From assembly GCA_015680685.1 (NCBI GenBank), contig MNCI01022408.1:654668-684065 (forward strand): a stretch of 29,398 nt of DNA. Reading direction: 5' to 3'. Source of the stretch: Gnetum montanum (taxonomy: Eukaryota > Streptophyta > Gnetopsida > Gnetales > Gnetaceae). Below, piece after piece: positions 21,906-29,398 of this stretch (the stretch's first letter is position 1; every line of letters begins with the position of its first letter). A program made the translations under genes and the position numbers. Below the pieces are notes generated by a model. The model searched no databases, was not told the DNA's origin, and worked only from the letters and a program-made list of their open reading frames with translations.

Positions 21906-23372
21906 AAGCAATGGGTGATAGCAATATAGTCAATGATGACTTGAAAAACATGGTGAGGATAATGCATAGGCATGGTAAAAGGATGCATGGTTGTAGGGTG
22001 TGTGTGGCTAGTAGCACAAGCTACATAGTTGAAGGATCTGCAACACATGCCATGGCTCTACCCCTCCCAACCCTACTAGGGTTACGATTTGAGAGAACAA
22101 TAATAGGTGAGCAAGGGTTTCTAGGTATAGCAGCAATTGTGCGATAGGTGATGCACAATGGTGAAGAATGGTAGGGCAAAGCAGATGGTGTAGTGTTGTG
22201 GCGTGCAACTAAAATAGGGATGATGTAGAGGTAGCATGCCCATGCGAGAGTAATGGTAGGTGTAGGCAGCTATGACTACAAATCAGTAGAAGAGAAGCCT
22301 AACAAGCGATGCATAGCATGTGGCCATTCTTGGCTGGCCCTTGGGGTCAACCCTTAACTATCGCCTACCACGGCTAACATTAGGGCCTAGCCACAACTGG
22401 CAGCATGAATAATTGTAGCCACTAGTAGGGCTCTTCACAACCACTAGGAAGGCCAATTGCAACTCTACAAGTTTATTTTTATTATTATTATATAAAATTA
22501 AGTTGGGGCTTGGGGTCAAACACATGACCTCTAACTTAAAAAATTTATTATTATTATTTTATTCCACCTTACCTTAATGGTTGACATGGCAATTCGACTA
22601 ATGACAATGTGGAGGTTCAGTATGGGTAACTGTAGATTCTAAGTTGATTCCTAATCCTAAAATTTTGACATTTTTTGTTCAAATAATAAATTAATAATTT
22701 AATAATTTAATATTATTTTAATGCACATATAATAAGAAACTTTAAACATCAATATCTCCAAAACCATAACTCCGATCGAGATAAAATTTGTATTGTTGGA
22801 ATCATCTCAATGAGCACTACACATTGGACATAGTATTAGGGTTTAAAAATTAAGTTGATTTTTTAGGAATTAAAAAGACCAAACTAGCCTATTTTGTTGA
22901 ATTAACATTTCTTAGGCTAACCTATGGTAACTTGAGGTTTTCTAGATTACTTGGGTAATGAGTTTCAACAAAAAAAATTAATTTAGGTCATGGTTACTAA
23001 CTTTTTAGGAGAAACTTAATAATGAAATTAATCAATTAATTAACATTTATAATATTAAGATGGGTAAGAGTTACCTAAATTAGTGTACCTTTATCTTACT
23101 AACATCTCTTGCAATTGATGAATTTTGATGAGGCATGATTAAATATTCATCAATTAATGATATCCGTGAAAGAATTTTGTTGGTTCCTGAGATCTAAATG
23201 CTTGATCCATTTTTCATGAAATAAATGGAAAGGTATCTTCTAACTTACATCATAGACATATGGTACATCTGGTGATGATCAATGGCTTCCCCTATGTTGT
23301 GGCTTCAAGATTCATCATCTGGTTCATATTGTAGTCAGCCCATGGTTCTGAATGACCCTTGGATCATGATTT
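21906..23372. other. 5' interior of element B, noncoding
   Basis: No gag or other domain is readable on the minus strand, where it would be expected downstream of the primer site. 21906-22450 continues the GC-richer low-complexity sequence. From 22450 the sequence is AT-rich with ATT/TTA runs, and CCATAACTCCGATCGAGAT stands out near 22763 as a GC-balanced block. Confidence 0.45.
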
Positions 23373-23384
23373 GCTCTAATACCA
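23373..23384 (-). other. Primer-binding site of element B, tRNA-iMet type
   Basis: The minus strand reads TGGTATTAGAGC, 11 of 12 identical to the usual iMet complement TGGTATCAGAGC. It is two bases from the LTR edge at 23387. This fixes B as a minus-strand element. Confidence 0.9.
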
Positions 23385-23386
23385 AT

Positions 23387-23959
23387 TGTGACATCCCATC
23401 CTTGGATGTCATGGAAAACATCAAATATACGATATATTAGACATTATGCATATGAAAAAAATATACCAAATATGAAATATATGTGATATTTGACATTATG
23501 TATAAAGGAAATAATAGGAAAAATGTAGAAAGAGAAAGAAAAGAATGCTTTATTGATATGGAATAGCATATCTGTATTGTGCTTTGAGAGCATTCCTTGG
23601 AGTTTTCTTCTTTTAGCATCTATCCCTTAAAGGCAATCTAGCATTGCCACCATGGTTAGGCCTATAGCCTGATGAAAAGGGATGGCTAGTCCACTTCCTG
23701 ACCTACTTCACCTAGCTCCTGTGACTTTCCTGTATTGGCTTCACCACTCCATGCTGGCACGACTTCTAACCCTAGGTATAAATGCCTTAGGTCAAACCCC
23801 CAAAGGTTACCTTAAGAAACACGTTCATTATTACAATGCACCCTTTTGGGTCTTAATCACAACTAGTATTTCGGGTTTTGTTAAGATAACAATACACTTA
23901 TTCTAAAGAGACATCATCTTCATTAGGTAGCAACATCATTTGGGAATGGGGATGTGAGA
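23387..23959 (-). repeat. Right LTR of B (5' LTR in element orientation)
   Basis: 573 bases, plus-strand start TGTGACATCCCATCC and end GGGGATGTGAGA, aligned with 11358-11908. It is followed at once by AGAAA, the duplicate of 11353-11357. Confidence 0.9.
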
Positions 23960-24405
23960 AGAAATGTATTTTATGTTCCAAATCTTGAAAAATCCTTCCT
24001 ATCACTTAGCCAATTGACAAATGATAACCATAAATTAGTATTTGACAAAAACACATGTAGCATTTATGATGACAATAATATGAAAGCCAAATTTGAGATG
24101 CTTGAAAATCAAATTTATTTCCTAGAAATAGCTTCAAAGTTAGAGAATGCAAGAAATAGAAAAAATTCAAAAGGTGCCTCCAAAAAATGAAAAGAAAATT
24201 GAAGAATTAAAAGACTTAGAACATTACATATACAATTTATTCAAAGAATAAAGCAAGTTATCAATGCCATAATATCAAAGATTGAAGAAATACATGAAGA
24301 AAGGAAAGATCTCCACTCACCTTTGTCAAATTCTAAAAAAGGTAAAAAGCTCCAATTACCTTACAAAAGTAATAAAAAGAGGAAGAAGAAAATTCAAGAC
24401 AAGAA
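23960..24405 (+). pseudogene. Copia protease remnant of A, second part, and 3' tail
   Basis: The frame resumes with NVFYVPNLEKSFLSLSQLT, then HKLVFDKNTCSIYDD and a lysine-rich tail, with a stop near 24188. VFYVPNL and LLS.SQL are the usual C-terminal part of the copia protease region, which normally leads into GAG-pre-integrase. Here the frame instead runs through a lysine-rich stretch (to about 24405) into a purine-rich tract (GGAAGAAGAAAA near 24381) and the right LTR. The pol genes are therefore absent, not merely interrupted by B. Confidence 0.8.
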
Positions 24406-24410
24406 ATAAC

Positions 24411-25156
24411 TATTGAAGTTTAGAATTAGTAAATAGCAATTCAAGTAATGAGAATAATAATCAAAAACATTAATCAAGTTTCCAAAATAATTGAAGATTG
24501 GCTAAATTCAAAGACAAGCTATAACTCTAAAGTGCATGCTAAAAAGGGACTATTGGTTCTAGTATGCATTTTGGAAACTCTTACTCCATTCTAAATGTCC
24601 ATGTTTTGGTTTAGAAAAAAGACAAAGAAATGAATTTAACAGGCCCAAATTCAAGGTAATAGAAGTTCATATTTACATATGAAAATATAGTAAAAGCACA
24701 TTGTTAAAGCTCAAATCTCAAGAGAAGACAAAGATTAAGTGAAACCAAAATAGATTTTTTGTAAAATAGATACCAAAGCTATGTAATTTATATTTGAATT
24801 ATTATTCCACATAAGACAAGATAGGAAATTATACTATTTTTACTTTTATTAAAAGATTGTTGGGTGTATGCAATTAGAGAATGATCCCAATCTCTCATGT
24901 TTCTTGAATTCCAGCCTAATTTTCCATAAAATAGCCTTATCCCATTATATTCTATTATGGCCCCATCATTTGACTATAAACATGTGATAAAATCATGTTT
25001 GTAAGACATGAAAATTGATGCCATTGAGGTAATTTTTTGCTACAACAATAAGATATATTATGTTACAAATTTTACTCCAAAACTTTCATCTATCATCATT
25101 TCATCATATTCACCAATTCATTAATCTAATAAGTAGAATAGTCACATTCAAGGCTA
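24411..25156 (+). repeat. 3' LTR of copia element A, truncated
   Basis: Begins TATTGAAG and aligns with 9417 to about 10149. Similarity ends sharply after CACATTCAAGGCT (about 25155), where the left LTR continues for some 440 further bases. The foldback element begins at the next bases. Confidence 0.85.
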
Positions 25157-25912
25157 TAATGACGGAAAACGTCAGCCGCTGAAAATACCGAGCAGAGTTC
25201 TGTGTACATAGTTCCAAACCCGGATCCATGCGAAGGTCATGCTGGAGAAAACGAATCCGAGGTGCCCTGAATGGTCTTGTCGATCATACAGGGACTTACT
25301 TAATCAGTAAAATTTTGTAATAACCGGATGAAAAAATGACGATTTCAATGAGATAATATAATATCATTAATCTCGAAGATGATCGAGAATGATGTAAACG
25401 ATTCAAAGCAATTGCAAAATCTATATAGATAAGACGCAAGAAACCAGATTCAGAGAGTGTGCAATCCCGAGATCTGGGATTTAGCTTATAAACAAAATGT
25501 GTTGGATACAATGGTTATAGATGAACTTCGGTTTAGACGAAGCACGAGCCAACAACAGGAAAGCTATTTAAAGATAAAACAAGCAAAGGTTGATCTACCT
25601 TTTTCTAGCCAATATGGACAAAAGGGAGTCAGACCCGAAACTGAATATCCGTTAACTGGTTGTTTTTGATCAAAGATTCTTGCCGATCACCTTCGATGTT
25701 AACGATATTATATTATCTCATTGAAATTACCATTTTTTCATCCAGTTATTACAAAATTTTACTGATTAAGTAAGTCCCTGTCTTATCGACAAGATCGTTC
25801 AAGGCACCTCGGATTCGTTTTCTCTAGCATGGCCCTTGCACGGATCCAGGGTTGGAAATGTGTACATGAAACTCTGCTCAGTATTTCCAGTGACTGATGT
25901 TTTCCATCATTA
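25157..25912. mobile_element. Foldback / long-TIR DNA element
   Basis: Two inverted arms of about 235 bases (25157-25392 and 25675-25912) enclose a ~280-bp centre. They share long identical runs, such as GAGAAAACGAATCCGAGGTG, and GGGACTTACTTAATCAG followed by TAAAATTTTGTAATAAC. Both arms end in TAATGAYGGAAAAC. The centre holds an open 70-codon frame (25457-25669) with no recognisable domain. No transposase is present. Long arms around a short centre suit a Mutator-like or foldback-type non-autonomous element. Flanking 9-mers (TCAAGGCTA and CACTTACCA) do not match, so no target duplication supports a simple insertion. Confidence 0.75.
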
Positions 25913-25919
25913 CACTTAC

Positions 25920-28544
25920 CAACTGGGGGATCGTTCCTATTAAACTTAATTTGCAACCTCTTTCTCTCTACGTCAGTCAGACCAACGAACTCCATGGTCG
26001 GACGATGTTTTTTCTGCTGGACTGACGAATCCACTATTTCTATTGCAAGGCGTTTCCCCCTTGACACACTACCGGTGTAAGAAGGGAGCGCTCCACCCAC
26101 GCTGTCCTGGCCCCGCGTATGAGGTGCCACCAAACTCTTAGTTGTAAGTGAAAGCAAATCCCTAATGCCTTTGGGGGGATCCTGGGATTGGGTAGTGCCG
26201 AAAACCTGGGAAATCCAAGGTTTGGAAATCTGGTTACGATCTTGTTGCACCTAGATTCCATTCCTTTGAACCACTAGGAATTCGGCAAAATGTCGAAAGA
26301 AAGCCATAAAGAAGGTGAAATGCACATTGAAATGGGACTCAAGCTTCTTGTAAAGCTTGACCATTTCAGCCTACAAGCCTTCAGCGAACTAGCTGGCCCA
26401 ATTATACCACGTTCCGTCCTCCATAACCTCCTGCATGATCCGAGCCTACTCTATGGTAAGGATTCTCCCCTGAGAAAGTAGCTTGGGGAAGGCGTAGGCT
26501 TGGAAGAGGGGATAAATGGTATGAGCCACCTCCAACTCAATTTTATTAGCAGGGATTCCTTTCACTTCCTTGTTAACCCCCAACCACTCCTCTATCTCCT
26601 TCTGGTGTTTAGAACTTCTTTTTGACTTTTCTTCTACCGGAAGGCCATTAGAGGGAATGCCAAAGAAGTCAGCAAATAGTCGAGTGTCAATATCAAAACT
26701 TACACGCACGTTACGCATGAGTATGCAGAGATGCTCGGCTTCTTCGCTGAAAGAGTTAACTACGGTCAACATTTTGCCCACGATGACGTTAGGGGTTATA
26801 GCCAAAAATAGCTCCATTAGTCCAACTACTTGGAGGTTATTGGTTAATACAAATGAGGCCACACTATGGATGAGCCAACACTGCATTTCTTTTATGTCAC
26901 CATAACGAAACAAAAGACTGCTTGCTTCATGCTTGGAAGCCATAACCGTGATCTCCTATGATTCCTTAACTGTAAACATAAAACAAGGGTTTAGAAAACA
27001 TAGAAAAATAAAATGATTTTACACATTGTTTCCATCCCATAAGATTGTACAATGAACCACCATAGCGTAATTTACCGCATCTAAAAGATGAAGGAAATGG
27101 TGGGATTTTCTCCTGCACGTTTGCGATAGTGAGAGGACGATCCAAAGTCCACTCCTTATCCAGCCATCCGAGCCTTTTGCACTTGGTGAAAAATTTGACA
27201 TAGTGGTTAGGGTAATGTGGGATTTCCAATTCTAGTTGTCCCATAACACCAGCACATACGTTGCTAATAGAGGTGAACTCCTTTATGGCAATTTCGGTCA
27301 TAGACAACGTATCTGTATCACCCTGGAGACCATCATTATTGATGAAAAATCTACATCATAGAATTTAGACAATTGTTTACACTAGTCATAAATTCAGAAA
27401 AATAGTTAGCATATTATGATGCCATAGAAACACTTACCCACCTGCATAATACACAATCCCAAGTGGATTCTAGAAATAGGTCGTAAGATGACGGGCAACG
27501 AACAGAGTGTTGTAGGTGTGATAACAATTAAACCTGGGCATATCCCAGATCCAAGACAAATGCCTCAAACCCCTAGCGCTCTGTTCACAGTCTTGCACCC
27601 GCACGGTTTTGATTGAGTCGTCCACCAAGAATGTCAAGATGCTCTGTGTTGATCCAACCAGTAGCGTCTTCAGAATGGCAACGGCTGTCTTGGCCGGCAG
27701 ATGTGACCAAATAATTACACTGTAATTGCGTAACAAAAACTGCAAAAACTCCCATGGGCCTCTTCAGAACCAAAATGCCTCCTCTTTTACACGAGCATGA
27801 GGAGGATGAACATTGGCCACGGGGACATTTAAACAACACAGAACACCCATAATGTCCAAGACAATCAGGATGGGCTTTAGCGTAATCCTTTACAACGAAA
27901 CGGACTTCTTTTAGAAACATAAATACAAACATACTAATGACGTAAGAGCAACACAAAAAATAATTTCTTCATTACGCAACACTAGGGTTTCCGTTACCTT
28001 AACTCCCAGGAAATTGCAAGTTATGCTAGAAATGCATTACGAAAACCGCCTAAACCCTTGCGACTACACAAGGTCTGTCCTTGACAACGACGATAAAAGT
28101 AATACTGTGTATTATCCTAGCATAACATGCAATATTTATGGGTGATATGATGGAATCCTACTCATACTACATAAGGGTATACTACCTGGGCTCCTCCAGT
28201 TATGCATTATGTTTATACAATATTTTCCAAGATCGCCCTAACCCTTGCAACTACGCAAGGTCTGTCTCCAATAACAGCGATAGTGGTAATAGTACAAACT
28301 ACGATAGCTTAGCCCGCATGACCAAGTATCAATGCCCGCCATAATACACATCTTCAAAATAGGTACAATTGCGACACCATAACAATGGAAATAACAATCA
28401 TGCAGGGGGATAAAAGACCACTTACCGAGCAAGTGGAGGAGCCTCCCGTGTTTCAACCCTATCCTTTGAAACCTGCTGCAAACTCTCCTGCACTTCATCA
28501 ATCTTTGCCAATTTGACATGTTTTCCTTTCATCTTCGACGTCAT
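25920..28544 (-). pseudogene. FCP1/NIF-type phosphatase-like composite pseudogene, at least four exons
   Basis: Exon 1 (28544-28426) starts MTSKMKGKHVKLAKIDEVQE and ends at CG|GTAAGT. Exon 2 (27907-27442) has LKPILIVLDIMGVLC, GPWEFLQFLLRNYSVIIWS, LSWIWD and YNTLFV..., which match the NIF/FCP1 (HAD) CTD-phosphatase domain. The usual DDS after YNTLFV is lost, and TGA and TAG stops lie inside. One missing base in an A-run near 27880 explains the frame change. Exon 3 (27312-27076) and exon 4 (26969-25920) join it in phase (GCAG|GTGGGT to ACAG|AT; GCG|GTAAAT to TACAG|TT). They encode MTEIAIKEF..., MASKHEASSLLFRYGDIKEM and FDIDTRLFADFFGIP, then about 330 codons unknown to me, with four TAG stops. 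The FDIDTRLFADFFGIP stretch faintly recalls plant transposon-associated ORFs. Exon 4 ends at a donor, TTG|GTAAGTG, touching the foldback. Any later exons are lost or displaced. Confidence 0.65.
28000..28325. repeat. Diverged tandem duplication within intron 1 of the FCP1-like pseudogene
   Basis: About 28015-28135 and 28195-28325 are related copies about 188 bases apart. Both contain CCTAA.CCCTTGC.ACTAC.CAAGGTCTGTC, followed by an AACRRCGATA.TRGTAATA block. The copies have diverged, so the duplication is old. The repeat lies between donor 28425 and acceptor 27908. Confidence 0.65.
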
Positions 28545-29109
28545 GGTCACGACTGAACAACCTTCGCAAAATTACCTGCTTACACCTTACCTCTGCTTTC
28601 CTTCTGCTATAGCCTAATTCAAATTTGCAATGTCTCCAGTCTTCTTTGAGGATAAATCACCGACTTATAAATGAATTGGTTGAAACTAATTGTTGTGTGC
28701 TCGACCAATGCGAAATTTTCTCGAAATGCAGGTATGTCAGTGTGACATGAAGCGTGAAGATCGCAACATTAATCTCGTAGATATCATGTAGATTACGGTC
28801 CGAAAAGACCCTAAACTAACGTGCAGCTCATCGTCTCGTAATCTGGTTGCATTAACTATGGTCTACACAAAATTTTAAATTAGCTATCTTGACACGATAG
28901 ACACGCCACGTTACACTCCCCACCATAGTTCATAGAAGTCTTACGCTAACATCTAGGAAATTAGGCTGACACTTTCTCACAAATCACGTATATGGTAATG
29001 GTCCGCTAAGACCTTAAATTGGTGAATTTTTAACACCATTTCTAGAAAATCTTGCATCATTTCATCAGGTTGACAAAAAACAATATAACAACCTCCATTC
29101 TTGGAGGTT
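28545..29109. other. Upstream region of the FCP1-like pseudogene
   Basis: No coding sequence is recognised. The stretch should hold the promoter and 5' UTR, but I see no convincing TATA box. Two related segments (about 28782-28815 and 28982-29019, both near GGTCCGNNAAGACC.TAAA) suggest another old duplication. A small hairpin, CCTCCATTCTTGGAGG, lies at about 29093-29108. Confidence 0.45.
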
Positions 29110-29398
29110 TTGTAGGTCGATTTGCACTTTCTCTCTTCTGTAGCTCACCTTCTTCTTGTGCTACTTATTCCAACAAGCTTTTAACTTCATGGGCTCTTAT
29201 TTGGGAGAGTCTCCCTTGGGTGTAAGTCCCAAGAGTTCTTCTCGTTTCATTTCTTAGCCCATCCACGATGTGGCGAAGTTGATCCCGCTTAGCGTACCCA
29301 TGGCCAGGGCAACAATGTAGTAGTGTATAGTAGCGGTCCATGGCAGCATCCAAGGGTTCATAAGCACCTTGTTTCCAGCCTTGGATCTGCTTACGCAA
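29110..29398 (-). pseudogene. Third T1-type gag fragment, minus strand, cut by window end
   Basis: The minus strand reads LRKQIQGWKQGAYEPLDAAM, RYYTLLHCCPGHGY, RRTLGTYTQGRLSQ, then a TAA stop near 29163 and VAQEEGELQKRES. It aligns with the T1 gag core (2129-2395) more closely than T2's does. The open part runs 29398-29165. Homology ends near 29110, before the LTR expected at the 3' end of such an element, so this copy is probably truncated there. The rest of the element lies beyond the window. Confidence 0.8.

Larger units (their letters stand above)
11358..23959 (-). mobile_element. Element B: copia-type LTR element on minus strand, carrying a CCR4-like gene
   Basis: LTRs at 11358-11908 and 23387-23959 are about 550-570 bases and closely related. 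The orientation is minus: an iMet primer site abuts the right LTR on the inner side (23373-23384) and a purine tract abuts the left LTR. The element is flanked by the direct duplication AGAAA (11353-11357 and 23960-23964) inside copia A. Without T2 its interior is about 4.6 kb. That interior shows no gag, protease, integrase or polymerase, but it does hold an intronless CCR4-type deadenylase copy and a 5S-rRNA-derived block. It appears non-autonomous. Confidence 0.85.
9417..25156 (+). mobile_element. Copia element A: non-autonomous, split by element B, right LTR truncated
   Basis: The left LTR (9417-10596), a tRNA-iMet-like primer site, gag and protease remnants (10654-11357) and, beyond the inserted element B, the protease continuation (23965-24190), a purine-rich tract and a right LTR (from 24411) form one element. 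Without B the internal region is only about 1.2 kb. Sequence from the protease goes almost directly to the right LTR, with no integrase or reverse transcriptase. The right LTR stops at 25156, after about 746 of the 1,180 bases expected from the left copy. Confidence 0.85.

Noticed and set aside
21668-22208. His/Pro-rich and Met-rich frames on both strands
   Set aside because: They arise from tandem low-complexity repeats and have no domain.
25457-25669. 70-codon frame in the foldback centre as a transposase
   Set aside because: Far too short and with no transposase motif. It is noted in the element entry only.
26570-26905. 111-codon plus-strand frame
   Set aside because: Antisense to exon 4 of the FCP1-like pseudogene, without a recognisable domain.
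27585-27956. 123-codon Cys-rich minus-strand frame
   Set aside because: It overlaps FCP1-like exon 2 in another frame. The NIF motifs lie in the neighbouring frame, so this one is a shadow.
1-29398. tRNA genes, CRISPR arrays, bacterial operons or organelle DNA
   Set aside because: No tRNA fold, regularly spaced repeats with unique spacers, ribosome-binding-site-linked frames or plastid genes were seen. The tRNA-like strings are primer-binding sites.

Overview
The window looks like repeat-rich nuclear DNA of a land plant. The evidence is Ty3/gypsy-type gag with a tRNA-Asp primer site, Ty1/copia elements with tRNA-iMet primer sites, plant-type LRR, CCR4 and FCP1-like gene remnants, and a 5S-rRNA-derived repeat. 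The age and decay of the elements would suit a large, slowly purged genome such as a conifer, but nothing here fixes the species. I see no intact protein-coding gene. Every recognisable coding region carries stop codons, mostly of the kind produced by C-to-T change at CGA, CAA, CAG and TGG codons.

Layout from left to right. T1 (1-6956) is a gypsy-type element with LTRs of about 0.8 kb, a tRNA-Asp primer site and one very long decayed gag-protease frame. It has no reverse transcriptase or integrase. 6957-7630 has no recognisable gene. 7631-9050 is the ectodomain of a leucine-rich-repeat receptor pseudogene. 9417-25156 is copia element A (plus strand), whose protease coding sequence is split by a second copia-type element, B (minus strand, 11358-23959). 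Removing B and its 5-bp duplication (AGAAA) restores A's reading frame exactly. B carries an intronless copy of a CCR4-type deadenylase gene and a 5S-rRNA-derived block, and it is itself split by T2 (14131-20966), a relative of T1 that keeps gag but not the protease. The nest is therefore A, then B inside A, then T2 inside B.

A's right LTR stops abruptly at a 756-bp foldback element with inverted arms of about 235 bp (25157-25912). Next to it is a minus-strand pseudogene (25920-28544) with at least four exons and readable splice sites. It joins an FCP1/NIF-type phosphatase-like exon to a long region I do not recognise. The window ends inside a third copy of the T1-type gag (minus strand, 29110-29398).

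The common theme is non-autonomy. The four LTR elements visible over their internal length (T1, T2, A, B) show gag, gag-protease or a captured host gene, but no polymerase or integrase, so they would have depended on proteins supplied from elsewhere. The items most worth following are the captured CCR4-like gene in B, the FCP1-like composite pseudogene, the foldback at the breakpoint, and the noncoding blocks and PPT-like motifs shared by T1 and T2.
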